Origin: Solwaraspora sp. WMMD792
GTDB taxonomy: Bacteria > Actinomycetota > Actinomycetes > Mycobacteriales > Micromonosporaceae
Reading direction: 5' to 3'
Length of the DNA stretch: 64,000 bases
NCBI RefSeq assembly: GCF_029626105.1
Contig: NZ_JARUBH010000009.1
Span: forward strand, 5,084,001 to 5,148,000
Part shown: in pieces, positions 1-9,497 of the stretch
How the letters are laid out: the number at the start of each line of letters is the position of its first letter
Position numbering within the stretch: position 1 is the first letter of the stretch
Notes under the pieces: model-generated
Told to the model about the DNA's origin: nothing
What the model saw: the letters and a program-made list of their open reading frames with translations, nothing else
The model's database searches: none
Position numbers and translations under genes: made by a program

Positions 1-1203
1 GTCGATGTCGGTCAGGTCGGTCGGCTGTATGCCGAACCCGGCGGCGAGCGCCCCGATCTGGTAGTGCTCGGGCAGCTGCCACACGGTGGAGCCGGACAGC
101 CGGTCGGCGGGCACCGGTGTGGGCGGCGGCTGGTCGCTGTCGGGTCGCCAGTTGCGGTGCACGGTCCGGCCACGCAGGTCGGTGACGGTGAGCACCGCGC
201 CGCGTCGGACCTGCCGGGTGCCGTAGCAGTCCAGGCAGTACGGCGGATCTGCCGCGTTGGCGCACCGCGTGCAGGGGTGGGTGGGGATCGGCTCGCCCCA
301 GTGTTTCGGTGCCGGCGGCTCCCAGCCGCGTACGAATTTCCCGGGGGTGTCGGCGGGTCGCAGGCTGGTGTGCCACCAGTGCCGGTTGCGCCAGATGGCC
401 TGCGCCCCACCGTGCTGCTCAGCGTCACTGATCATGCGTCGTTCGACCTGGTCGAGGTCGTGGCCGCCGGGGTGCCCGTCCAACCCGACCGGTATCGCAC
501 GCCCGGTGAGGGCAGCCTCGGTGAGGTAGTGGGCGGGCAGCTGCGGGTTGGCGACGGTCAGGCCGGTCACCGCACGGGTGGCGGGGATGGTGGCGAGCGC
601 GGTCGGCAGGTCGGCGATCCACCGGTGCTGGTAGTCGGGCACCGCACCGCCGGCGTGTTCGAACCGGACGTCCCAGCTCAGCCCACGCCCGATGGAGCTG
701 GGCCGCACTTCGAGGACCAGGTCGACGTGCAGCTGGTCGGCGAGCGCGCACAACCGGCCGAGCAGCCGCCCCGGATCACCGGGTGGCGGCGGCTCGCTAC
801 TGCGGCCGATCAGCACCAGCCACGGCGTCACCAACCGTTCGGCGAGCGCCACCGCTTCCCACCGCAGCCGGTCGGAATCCGGGATGCCGGGCTGCCACTG
901 CCGGGGCAGCGTCAACCCGGACGACGGCAGCCGGCCCGGTTCGTCGGGGAAGTCCGGGTCACGCAGCGTCGCGGCGGCCACCCCGGCACGGGCGGCGAGG
1001 TCGGTGACGATCGGCGCGTACGGCAACCACCACGTCCCACCCGGCGTCGGCAACGGCGTGAACGAGCCCGGAACGAGGCTGGTCGACGCCACCTGCCCGG
1101 TGTCGAGGTTCGCGACAGTGAACACCCTTTGCGCCCGCCGCCGGTCCACGCCGACCCCGACCACATGCAGCGAACCGGCCGGCACCTTGTCGACGCCGTT
1201 CAC
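1..1203 (-). CDS. Unknown protein with Cys4 zinc-binding motif, 3' end outside window
   Basis: Open without a stop for 401 codons to the left edge, so the C-terminus is missing. It starts at GTG, overlapping the stop of the upstream DivIVA-like gene by 4 bases (GTGA), which indicates translational coupling. I do not recognise the family. Near residue 300 there is a CxxC pair followed about 10 residues later by a second CxxC (CTRC...CLDC), a likely zinc ribbon. The rest is rich in Trp, Pro and Arg with no signal peptide or membrane segment, so it is probably cytoplasmic. Function is unknown; the fixed partnership with a DivIVA-like protein suggests a role near the cell pole or division site, which is inference only. 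Confidence 0.75.
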   Translation of the reverse strand, partial: MNGVDKVPAGSLHVVGVGVDRRRAQRVFTVANLDTGQVASTSLVPGSFTPLPTPGGTWWLPYAPIVTDLAARAGVAAATLRDPDFPDEPGRLPSSGLTLPRQWQPGIPDSDRLRWEAVALAERLVTPWLVLIGRSSEPPPPGDPGRLLGRLCALADQLHVDLVLEVRPSSIGRGLSWDVRFEHAGGAVPDYQHRWIADLPTALATIPATRAVTGLTVANPQLPAHYLTEAALTGRAIPVGLDGHPGGHDLDQVERRMISDAEQHGGAQAIWRNRHWWHTSLRPADTPGKFVRGWEPPAPKHWGEPIPTHPCTRCANAADPPYCLDCYGTRQVRRGAVLTVTDLRGRTVHRNWRPDSDQPPPTPVPADRLSGSTVWQLPEHYQIGALAAGFGIQPTDLTDID

Positions 1204-1613
1204 GCCGCCACCCCCGCCCCGAACCGGTGCGACTGCTCGAACTGCTCCGACTGCCAGTCCCGCAACGCCTGCTTGAGCCGGGCGTTCTCCTCCCGGGTGG
1301 AGCCAAGTTCGGCGCGCAGCGCGGTCAACTCGTCAGCGACCAGATGCAGAAACGCCCGCACCTCGACCGGGTCGCAGCCACGCCGGGTACGGCCGGCGAA
1401 CGCGCGTTCGCGGACCAGGCCGGGGCTGATCGACGGCCGCACCGGCCTGCCGTACAAGTGACCGACGGTGTTCGGGGCAGGCGTCACCGGCCGGCGCGCC
1501 CCGGCCGCCACGTCGGTCGGCCGCCGATTGTGGCGGGCGATCTCAGCGAGCAACCGCCGGTTACGCCGACTCCGCACCGGAGACCGCCGGAACAAGTCAA
1601 AGAATCCACGCAC
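1200..1613 (-). CDS. DivIVA-domain-like coiled-coil protein
   Basis: A 137-residue protein. The N-terminus is very basic with an FFDLF hydrophobic patch; the second half has the DivIVA-like signature (SPGLVRERAF, then DPVEVRAFLHLVADEL) followed by a heptad-rich coiled coil to the end. DivIVA-type proteins bind curved membrane and organise polar growth in actinobacteria. It is shorter than true DivIVA/Wag31 and lacks its second coiled coil, so it is an accessory relative. GTG at 1613 was chosen because AAAGGTGG lies about 10 nt upstream; GTG at 1625 would overlap that Shine-Dalgarno. It is coupled to the following gene by a 4-base overlap. Confidence 0.65.
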   Translation of the reverse strand: MRGFFDLFRRSPVRSRRNRRLLAEIARHNRRPTDVAAGARRPVTPAPNTVGHLYGRPVRPSISPGLVRERAFAGRTRRGCDPVEVRAFLHLVADELTALRAELGSTREENARLKQALRDWQSEQFEQSHRFGAGVAA

Positions 1614-1700
1614 AGCAGGAACCACCTTTCACACAATCGAAGAACTTTCAGAGGTACGGATAGAGGGCGCGCGGCTCACGTAGCGCTGCCGCTGCCCTGG

Positions 1701-1958
1701 TCAGCGGTGCCGACGCGGGCGGGGCGCCCAGCGGAGACCGTCACGCTCGACGAAGATCTCCCGACGTTCACGGGCCTCGCCGTCGGCTGCCACCACGTAC
1801 CCGGCCAACCAGACCCAGCCCTGGTACGTCAGCTTCGCGTCCACTGTCGTCACCCGGAACCGGAAACCCCGCCCGGCCGCGAACTGCACACTCGCCCCGC
1901 CATCGATGATCAACTCGTCACCGGGCCGGGGATCGGCCGGCGACCGGTCGGCCGGCAC
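1701..1958 (-). CDS. Small unknown protein (85 aa)
   Basis: Starts with GTG one base after the TAG of the upstream 42-residue ORF, so it very probably depends on translational coupling; there is no convincing Shine-Dalgarno of its own. The sequence is mostly beta-like (FRFRVTTVDAKLTYQGWVWLAGYVV), with charged ends, no membrane segment and no cysteine. It could be a small beta-barrel or SH3-like domain. I do not recognise a family. Its partner is a tiny membrane protein, so the two may act together at the membrane (inference). Confidence 0.5.
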   Translation of the reverse strand: MPADRSPADPRPGDELIIDGGASVQFAAGRGFRFRVTTVDAKLTYQGWVWLAGYVVAADGEARERREIFVERDGLRWAPRPRRHR

Positions 1959-1959
1959 G

Positions 1960-2088
1960 CTACCGATCAGCCGCCGGCACCGTCAGCCGACCGCAGTCAG
2001 GACACCACCGCGACTTGATCTTGAAACTGAACAACCCGACGAAGAACCCGAGCAGGATTCCGGAAACCAGGGCACCAAGCGCCACCAT
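1960..2088 (-). CDS. 42-aa single-pass membrane protein with CxxC tail
   Basis: A short gene with a good Shine-Dalgarno (GAAGGG, 6 nt before ATG). Residues about 3-23 form one hydrophobic helix (ALGALVSGILLGFFVGLF), followed by a basic stretch (KIKSR) and a WCPDCG motif, so the tail is predicted cytoplasmic and may bind zinc or be redox active. It ends one base before the GTG of the next gene, forming a two-gene coupled unit. Function is unknown. The clean RBS, membrane helix and tight coupling argue that it is a real gene. Confidence 0.6.
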   Translation of the reverse strand: MVALGALVSGILLGFFVGLFSFKIKSRWCPDCGRLTVPAADR

Positions 2089-2356
2089 GATCAACCCTTC
2101 CGATTGGGCTGGGGACGACCGGGCGAGCCGTTACCGCAACCCGCTCGGTCACCTGGGAATACAGCGAAACGCAGCGGGCAAACGATCATGAACTCGCCGT
2201 TCCCCGCTACCCAGCAGCCGGCCAGTTGATCAACCGTCCACCTTCGATGCACGGACTACGTTGGCATCAATAATGTGATCTTGCAACTCCCATCGACTCA
2301 TAGATTCCTTTGCTCGGGACTCGCCAAACTCTGAACCGTGCTGCACACTGTCCTCT

Positions 2357-3229
2357 ATGGCAGGAATCCCGAGCGTTCAGCGCCGTCGACTCGCAGCAGA
2401 GCTCCGCGCACGTCGCGAAGCCGCCGATCTGACCATCGACCAGGTCATCCAGAAGGTGAAGGTCGGCAAGTCGACGCTGTCGCGCGTCGAGAATGCGCAG
2501 GTGTCGGTGGCACCGAGGACCGTCACGAACCTGCTCCGGCTCTACGGTGTGTCAGACGAGGACGTCGAGGCGCTGACCCAGCTCGCCCGCGAGGCCCAGC
2601 AGTACAACTGGTGGCACGACTACTCCAACGCCATGGCACACGAACTCGCCGAGTACGTGGCGTTCGAGGACGAGGCGATCCAGCTTCGCGCCTACAACGT
2701 TCAGCTCGTCAACGGCTTGCTCCAGACTACGGACTACGCACGCGCCATCATCAGCGCCGAGTTCCCGGACGGCCCACCAGGGAAGATCGAGGAGCGGGTC
2801 GAGGTACGTATCGTTCGCCAGAAGATCCTGGACCGGCCGAACCCGCCCCGGATGTGGTTCGTCCTCGACGAGGCAGTCCTGCACCGGCCGGTCGGAGGCC
2901 CGCAGGTGATGGCAGCCCAGATGGAGCACCTGGCCACAATCGCGCAGCGGCCGTCGACCACCGTCCAAGTGCTGCCGTTCCGCCAGGGTGCCCACATGGG
3001 CATGGGCGTCTCCTTCACGATGCTCGACTTCAGCAACCATCCGACGGTCGTCTACCAGGAGAATCTGAGTGGCGCTCTGTACCTGGACAAGGACTACCAT
3101 GTGGAGACGCACGGGCTGGCCTTCGACCACCTCCGTGCTACCGCGCTCTCACCCGCCGACTCGCTGGCCTTCCTGCGGATGAGGGCGGAGGCGATGCTGG
3201 CGCAGGGAGCAAGGGAGAGCCCCGAATGA
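2357..3229 (+). CDS. XRE-family regulator with DUF5753 domain
   Basis: 290 residues. Residues about 10-65 form a Cro/C1-type helix-turn-helix (LRARREAADLTIDQV...GKSTLSRVENAQ), and about 100-280 is the DUF5753 sensor domain found behind this HTH in actinomycetes. Such proteins are usually paired with a small DUF397 protein, as here: the DUF397 start overlaps this stop (ATGA). Members of the family influence development and antibiotic production in streptomycetes. No Shine-Dalgarno is visible before the ATG, so the transcript may be leaderless. Confidence 0.9.
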   Translation: MAGIPSVQRRRLAAELRARREAADLTIDQVIQKVKVGKSTLSRVENAQVSVAPRTVTNLLRLYGVSDEDVEALTQLAREAQQYNWWHDYSNAMAHELAEYVAFEDEAIQLRAYNVQLVNGLLQTTDYARAIISAEFPDGPPGKIEERVEVRIVRQKILDRPNPPRMWFVLDEAVLHRPVGGPQVMAAQMEHLATIAQRPSTTVQVLPFRQGAHMGMGVSFTMLDFSNHPTVVYQENLSGALYLDKDYHVETHGLAFDHLRATALSPADSLAFLRMRAEAMLAQGARESPE

Positions 3230-3426
3230 CCATCCCCCGTGGCCTGGATCAGGCAATCTGGCGCAAGAGCACCCGCAGCAACGGGCAGGGCATGTGCGTC
3301 GAGGTCGCCACCAACGTCCCCGCCACCGTCCTCGTACGCGACAGCAAGGACCCCGCCGGCCCGGCACTCACCTTCTCCCCCGCCGGCTGGACGTCCTTCC
3401 TCTCCACCCTCACCGACACCCACTGA
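3226..3426 (+). CDS. DUF397 small protein
   Basis: 66 residues with the DUF397 hallmarks: WRKSTRSN near the start, CVEVA in the middle, VRDSKDP, and a Trp-containing C-terminal helix. The ATG overlaps the TGA of the XRE-DUF5753 gene, so the two are translationally coupled. DUF397 proteins are the usual partner of DUF5753 regulators; the pair has been compared with toxin-antitoxin or anti-regulator arrangements, but its biochemical role is not settled. Confidence 0.9.
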   Translation: MTIPRGLDQAIWRKSTRSNGQGMCVEVATNVPATVLVRDSKDPAGPALTFSPAGWTSFLSTLTDTH

Positions 3427-3687
3427 CTGGGCCGCGTGTGTAGCCCAGCTTCAGCACCGACGAGCACGCCGGGCACCAAGGCGGTTGTCATGCTGCTGGA
3501 GCGTCCTCCCCGCGGAATGACCCTGGGTAGCGCAGGCATTGCGGCAGCTGGGCGCTTGTTCGACACCCATGATCAGCAACACCAGCTTGTCCCTGTGTAG
3601 CGATTGGGGTCATGAGTCGCGCATCCGACAGCCGAGGCACTTCTCGTCGTGAATGATTGTTCACAAACGATGCGAGGTGGGGTGCCC

Positions 3688-6600
3688 GTGCTTGACGAGC
3701 CGATCGAGACTAAACCCGCAACTCAAGGATCAGTTGATACGAACGCTGGAGGATTTTTCCGCAGTCAGGGCAAGAACGAGCAAGTAGATGACTTGTTGCA
3801 GCGCATCGACGGGCTCCGAGTTGAGCGCCGATTCGCGGAGGCATTGCGCCTGTTAGAGGAAGCGCTGAAAGACTGGCAGGAGTCACCCCCGGCAGCGGCT
3901 GTCGCACGCGGCAGGCTACTGATCGCCCTATATCGGCCAGATGATGCAGCTGTAACACTTCACCGAGCGTACGATCTACACAAGGATGCCGATGTCGCTG
4001 CATGGCTAATCGCAAGCTTGAGCCTCTGTCGTCGCTACGGAGATGCCGGGAGGCTTGCTGTCGACGCATGCGAAGCATTCCCTCGCAGCGTTCTTGTCCG
4101 CGTTGCAGCTGGGCGCTTACTGGTCGACCAATACGAGTTCGGCAAAGCGTTGTCGTACTTCCAGGAGGCATACGCTCTCGATGCGGGCAATCCAGTCGGC
4201 CTGGTCTGGCTACTACACGGGCTGCGACGTCTGCGGAAATACGACGAAGCCGATACCTTGGCAACCACTAGCAAGCTAATCCACCAAAAGGCCCAAACTG
4301 AGTGGGTTAGAAGTCTACTCGACCGCCACCAATTCGAGCGCGTTCTGGCCGAGTTGCCTGTTCCGGAAGATGAATCCTTCGACGTTGCCGCATTGCAGGT
4401 TCGGGTCGAGGCACTCCGCTCCCTAAGGAAATTTGAGGAGGCCCATCTCCTTCTCAATAACATGATCGCGGGTAGCTCAGGCGACGCGAGGCCCTGGGTA
4501 GAACTGGGCCACCTCTATGACGACCTGTACGACTACGAATCCTCACTGGCCGCCTACGAACACGCCCTCACCATCGATCCCAACAACGCCACCGCACTAG
4601 AGTGGCGAATCACCGCACTACGCCGCCTACGCCGATTCACCCAAGCACACAACGCCGCCCAAGACGCCATCAACCGACGCCCCGACACACCAGACCTACA
4701 CATCGAACTCGGCTACATCCACAACGACCAACACGACTACGAAGCCGCACTAACCGCCTACGAACACGCCCTCACCATCGACCCTCAACACGAATGGGCA
4801 CTGACCTCGCGAATCACCGCACTACGCCGCCTACGGCGATTCACCCAAGCAACCAACGCCGCCCAAGACGCCATCAACCGACGCCCCGACACACCCCGCC
4901 TACACATCGAACTCGGCTACATCCACGACAACCAGCACGACTACGAAGCCGCACTAACCGCCTACGAACACGCCCTCACCATCGACCCTCAACACGAATG
5001 GGCACTGACCTCGCGAATCACCGCACTACGCCGCCTACGCCGATTCACCCAAGCACACAACGCCGCCCAAGACGCCATCAACCGACGCCCCGACACACCC
5101 CGCCTACACATCGCACTCGGCTACATCCACAACGACCAACACGACTACGAAGCCGCACTAACCGCCTACGAACACGCCCTCACCATCGACCCCAACAACG
5201 CCACCGCACTAGAGTGGCGAATCACCGCACTACGCCAGCTACGGCGATTCACCCAAGCACACAACGCCGCCCAAGACGCCATCAACCGACGCCCCGACAC
5301 ACCCCGCCTACACATCGCACTCGGCTACATCCACAACGACCAACACGACCACGAAGCCGCACTAACCGCCTACGAACACGCCCTCACCATCGACCCCAAC
5401 AACACCACCGCACTGACCTGGAAAATCACCGCACTACGCCGCCTACGCCGATTCACCCAAGCACACAACGCCGCCCAAGACGCCATCAACCGACGCCCCG
5501 ACACACCAGACCTACACATCGAACTCGGCTACATCCACAACGACCAACACGACCACGAAGCCGCACTAACCGCCTACGAACACGCCCTCACCATCGACCC
5601 TCAACACGAATGGGCACTGACCTCGCGAATCACCGCACTACGCCGCCTACGCCGATTCACCCAAGCACACAACGCCGCCCAAGACGCCATCAACCGACGC
5701 CCCGACACACCAGACCTACACATCGCACTCGGCATAATTCACGACGACCAACACGACTACGAAGCCGCACTAACCGCCTACGAACACGCCCTCACCATCG
5801 ACCCCAACAACGCCACCGCACTAGAGTGGCGAATCACCGCACTACGCCAGCTACGGCGATTCACCCAAGCACACAACGCCGCCCAAGACGCCATCAACCG
5901 ACGCCCCGACACACCAGACCTACACATCGAACTCGGCTACATCCACAACGACCAACACGACTACGAAGCCGCACTAACCGCCTACGAACACGCCCTCACC
6001 ATCGACCCTCAACACGAATGGGCACTGACCTCGCGAATCACCGCACTACGCCGCCTACGCCGATTCACCCAAGCACACAACGCCGCCCAAGACGCCATCA
6101 ACCGACGCCCCGACACACCAGACCTACACATCGAACTCGGCTACATCCACAACGACCAACACGACCACGAAGCCGCACTAACCGCCTACGAACACGCCCT
6201 CACCATCGACCCTCAACACGAATGGGCACTGACCTCGCGAATCACCGCACTACGCCGCCTACGCCGATTCACCCAAGCACACAACGCCGCCCAAGACGCC
6301 ATCAACCGACGCCCCGACACACCAGACCTACACATCGAACTCGGCTACATCCACAACGACCAACACGACCACGAAGCCGCACTAACCGCCTACGAACACG
6401 CCCTCACCATCGACCCTCAACACGAATGGGCACTGACCTCGCGAATCACCGCACTACGCCGCCTACGCCGATTCACCCAAGCACACAACGCCGCCCAAGA
6501 CGCCATCAACCGACGCCCCGACACACCAGACCTACACATCGCACTCGGCATAATTCACGACGACCAACACGACCACGAAGCCGCACTAACCGCCTACGAA

Positions 6601-9330
6601 CACGCCCTCACCATCGACCCTCAACACGAATGGGCACTGACCTGGAAAATCGCCACGTTATGCCGCCTACGGCGATTCACCCAAGCACACAACGCCGCCC
6701 AAGACGCCATCAACCGACGCCCCGACACACCAGACCTACACATCGCACTCGGCATAATTCACGACGACCAACACGACTACGAAGCCGCACTAACCGCCTA
6801 CGAACACGCCCTCACCATCGACCCTCAACACGAATGGGCACTGACCTCGCGAATCACCGCACTACGCCGCCTACGCCGATTCACCCAAGCACACAACGCC
6901 GCCCAAGACGCCATCAACCGACGCCCCGACACACCAGACCTACACATCGCACTCGGCTACATCCACAACAACCAGCACGACTACGAAGCCGCACTAACCG
7001 CCTACGAACACGCCCTCACCATCGACCCCAACAACGCCACCGCACTAGAGTGGCGAATCACCGCACTACGCCAGCTACGGCGATTCACCCAAGCACACAA
7101 CGCCGCCCAAGACGCCATCAACCGACGCCCCGACACACCAGACCTACACATCGAACTCGGCTACATCCACAACGACCAGCACGACTACGAAGCCGCACTA
7201 ACCGCCTACGAACACGCCCTCACCATCGACCCTCAACACGAATGGGCACTGACCTCGCGAATCACCGCACTACGCCGCCTACGGCGATTCACCCAAGCAA
7301 CCAACGCCGCCCAAGACGCCATCAACCGACACTCCGACACACCAGAACTGCGGTTAGAATTGGCGAGCATCGCTGAAGGAAGGGGTGATTATCGAGGTGC
7401 CCTCGTCCGAGTGCAGGAGGCGCTGACGATCGATCCGTACGACGAGGATGCGTTGTCGGCACAGATCCGGATCAAGCGGTTGCTCCGCGATTTTGCCGGC
7501 GCTTTGGAGGCTGCGCAACAGGCCGCCAGAGTTAGGCCAGATAGCGTCGACACGCTCGTTGAACTGGGGCAAGTATATGCCGATCAGTACGATGACCAGC
7601 GTGCGCTTACCATCTTCGACCGAGCCGTTGCTATTGATCCCGGCCATACTCAGGCGGTCGAGTACCGCGTGACCGTTCTCCGCCGAATGCGGCGGTACTC
7701 GGATGCCGAGCAGTGCGTCCGTGAGGCACTGACCCTTCGACCCGCAGCTGAACTTCTACATGTATGCCTAGGGCGTGTTTTCGAGGATCGGCTCCAAACG
7801 CAGGACGCCCTCGCCTGCTATCGGGACGCTGGGCGTTACAACCCGCGTGAGCCACAAGTGATAGCCGGCCAGTCGGCAGCGCTGCGGACACTACGCAGCT
7901 ATGCTGAGGCCGAGCGGTTAGTCGCACCCATGGCCCAGCAACAACCTTACCTTCGGGCGCTTGTCATGGAACTGGCGTGGATTCAGCACGACACCGATCG
8001 ACTTTCGCAAGCACGAGCGTCATTCACAAGTTTGGAACGCTCAGCTGAGTCAGACCACGAACGCGCAGCCTCGATCACAGGTCTGGGATGGGTAGAGTTC
8101 GCCTGCGGCGACTACGTGGCCGCAGAGGAACACTTCAGTCGAGCGGTCGAACTGGTGCCGTATGACCGAGAATATCGACTAGCCAACGCATGGGCACTGG
8201 TGCGACAGGACAAACCCGCCCAGTGGAAGAGCGGCGAGGAGCTTTGTCTCGGCCTGCTCGACGAGCAGCAGGACGCCGCCGTATTGGTATGTCTCGGAGT
8301 TATCGACTACCGCCTCGGTCGGCTACCCGCCGCCGAATACCACCTCACGCAGGCGATTAGCATCGATCCACACAAGGGCAGCCATACCGACCTCGCAGCG
8401 CTTTACGCGCAGCTTGGCCGCTTCGACGAGGCAGATGAGCACCTCCGCACGGCGCTTTCGCAGGACCCGTCAAACATTTCGGCGCTGATCGAAATGGGAC
8501 ATCTACGCCTACTCGCCGATGAGGCCCACGAGGCAGTCCGGAACTTCCGTAGTGTCCTGCGGCTTGCGCCGTCGACGCAGGTCGCTGCCCTTGGGCTCGC
8601 CGAGGCCCTGACGAAGTTGGGGCAGACGCGCGACGCAGAAGACGTGTTGCGCGAAGCGCTCAGAACAGCAGCCAGGCCCTGGCGCCTGCACCTTGCCCTC
8701 GCCAGACTGCTTTTCCAACAAGCCGACACAACACACAGTGACGATATCTTCGCTGAAGCCTACGCGGAGGCCGTCAAGGCCATCCAGGATTCCCCGGCTG
8801 GTGAACCCGACCCTCATTACGTCGCCGCCATATGCAAAATGCGGCTGAGCGGGACAGCTCCAGCCGCCCTCAGTGACGCCCGATCCCGCCGTCACGCCCT
8901 TCGACACCTGCGCCGCTGCCTAAGTATCGACAACGGCCACGTAGACGCCCAGCGGCTCGCACTACTCCTCGAACGAGAGCGCCGCACCGCCCGCACAACT
9001 ACGCTCGGCACCATAACCGTGGCCAGCGTCGCGATAATACTTCTCGCCGTCATGTGGACAGCGTTCTTCCTGTCCGACCGCGTAACCGACGTCATGATCA
9101 CTACTATCACACCCATCCTTGTCGGCCTCGTCGCGATCGCCGTTCTTCTTCCCTCACTTATACGTCTGAAGCTTCCTGGACTCGAAGCAGATCTGCAGGC
9201 CGGATTGGGCCAAATTTCTTCCGGACCCACCGGCGAGGTAGCGATTCGACCCGGGAATCTAGCAATCAGCATCGGCCCCACCGGTCATACGTTGAACCGG
9301 CAACGCATCGACGAAAGGAAGCGCGTCTAA
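3688..9330 (+). CDS. Giant TPR-repeat protein with C-terminal membrane anchor
   Basis: 1880 residues from GTG at 3688, chosen because GAGGTGGGG lies just upstream; in-frame GTG 3649, ATG 3670 and GTG 3682 are alternatives. Residues about 20-265 are divergent TPR-like helices, about 268-1220 a run of near-identical TPR pairs (68 residues per unit), and about 1220-1750 divergent TPRs again. Two hydrophobic helices follow at about 1776-1796 and 1805-1827, then a 50-residue soluble tail (SSGPTGEVAI...IGPTGH). It is therefore likely a large cytoplasmic scaffold tethered to the membrane. Flanking codons are noticeably less GC-rich than neighbours, suggesting acquisition by transfer. No enzymatic domain is visible; function is unknown. 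Confidence 0.85.
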   Translation: MLDEPIETKPATQGSVDTNAGGFFRSQGKNEQVDDLLQRIDGLRVERRFAEALRLLEEALKDWQESPPAAAVARGRLLIALYRPDDAAVTLHRAYDLHKDADVAAWLIASLSLCRRYGDAGRLAVDACEAFPRSVLVRVAAGRLLVDQYEFGKALSYFQEAYALDAGNPVGLVWLLHGLRRLRKYDEADTLATTSKLIHQKAQTEWVRSLLDRHQFERVLAELPVPEDESFDVAALQVRVEALRSLRKFEEAHLLLNNMIAGSSGDARPWVELGHLYDDLYDYESSLAAYEHALTIDPNNATALEWRITALRRLRRFTQAHNAAQDAINRRPDTPDLHIELGYIHNDQHDYEAALTAYEHALTIDPQHEWALTSRITALRRLRRFTQATNAAQDAINRRPDTPRLHIELGYIHDNQHDYEAALTAYEHALTIDPQHEWALTSRITALRRLRRFTQAHNAAQDAINRRPDTPRLHIALGYIHNDQHDYEAALTAYEHALTIDPNNATALEWRITALRQLRRFTQAHNAAQDAINRRPDTPRLHIALGYIHNDQHDHEAALTAYEHALTIDPNNTTALTWKITALRRLRRFTQAHNAAQDAINRRPDTPDLHIELGYIHNDQHDHEAALTAYEHALTIDPQHEWALTSRITALRRLRRFTQAHNAAQDAINRRPDTPDLHIALGIIHDDQHDYEAALTAYEHALTIDPNNATALEWRITALRQLRRFTQAHNAAQDAINRRPDTPDLHIELGYIHNDQHDYEAALTAYEHALTIDPQHEWALTSRITALRRLRRFTQAHNAAQDAINRRPDTPDLHIELGYIHNDQHDHEAALTAYEHALTIDPQHEWALTSRITALRRLRRFTQAHNAAQDAINRRPDTPDLHIELGYIHNDQHDHEAALTAYEHALTIDPQHEWALTSRITALRRLRRFTQAHNAAQDAINRRPDTPDLHIALGIIHDDQHDHEAALTAYEHALTIDPQHEWALTWKIATLCRLRRFTQAHNAAQDAINRRPDTPDLHIALGIIHDDQHDYEAALTAYEHALTIDPQHEWALTSRITALRRLRRFTQAHNAAQDAINRRPDTPDLHIALGYIHNNQHDYEAALTAYEHALTIDPNNATALEWRITALRQLRRFTQAHNAAQDAINRRPDTPDLHIELGYIHNDQHDYEAALTAYEHALTIDPQHEWALTSRITALRRLRRFTQATNAAQDAINRHSDTPELRLELASIAEGRGDYRGALVRVQEALTIDPYDEDALSAQIRIKRLLRDFAGALEAAQQAARVRPDSVDTLVELGQVYADQYDDQRALTIFDRAVAIDPGHTQAVEYRVTVLRRMRRYSDAEQCVREALTLRPAAELLHVCLGRVFEDRLQTQDALACYRDAGRYNPREPQVIAGQSAALRTLRSYAEAERLVAPMAQQQPYLRALVMELAWIQHDTDRLSQARASFTSLERSAESDHERAASITGLGWVEFACGDYVAAEEHFSRAVELVPYDREYRLANAWALVRQDKPAQWKSGEELCLGLLDEQQDAAVLVCLGVIDYRLGRLPAAEYHLTQAISIDPHKGSHTDLAALYAQLGRFDEADEHLRTALSQDPSNISALIEMGHLRLLADEAHEAVRNFRSVLRLAPSTQVAALGLAEALTKLGQTRDAEDVLREALRTAARPWRLHLALARLLFQQADTTHSDDIFAEAYAEAVKAIQDSPAGEPDPHYVAAICKMRLSGTAPAALSDARSRRHALRHLRRCLSIDNGHVDAQRLALLLERERRTARTTTLGTITVASVAIILLAVMWTAFFLSDRVTDVMITTITPILVGLVAIAVLLPSLIRLKLPGLEADLQAGLGQISSGPTGEVAIRPGNLAISIGPTGHTLNRQRIDERKRV
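4693..7344 (+). repeat. 13 tandem 204-bp units inside the TPR gene
   Basis: Exactly 13 units of 204 bp (68 codons, two TPR motifs) run head to tail without any indel; a partly degenerate fourteenth unit lies at 4489-4692. Units are almost identical in DNA, including third positions, and differ by a few exchangeable blocks: PQHEWALTSRIT versus PNNATALEWRIT versus LTWKI; GYIHNDQ versus GIIHDDQ; DY versus DH. The blocks are shuffled between units, the pattern expected from unequal crossing-over and gene conversion. Confidence 0.95.
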
Positions 9331-9497
9331 ATCGTGGAATTGTCCAATGCTATGAAATCCCTGGTAGCAGCGCTGTCGTCTGCGGGCCGAGTCCCGGGCT
9401 CATGCACTGGGTTCACCGGCCCGGTTGCAACCTTTCGTGACTATCCTCTCAGGCCACCGCGCATCGACCATCATTCAGCATCGCAGGCCAACTGACG

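Noticed and set aside
64-1461. 465-codon plus-strand frame over the DivIVA-like operon
   Set aside because: Low-complexity Gly/Arg/Pro product antisense to two genes with coherent protein features and coupled starts.
4693-7344. CRISPR array
   Set aside because: Units are contiguous and coding with no unique spacers.
4602-7376. Second open reading frame of 924 codons through the TPR array (plus strand)
   Set aside because: It is open only because the repeat unit lacks stops in that frame; its product is a low-complexity Arg/Thr/Pro/His string, and codon choice follows the TPR frame.
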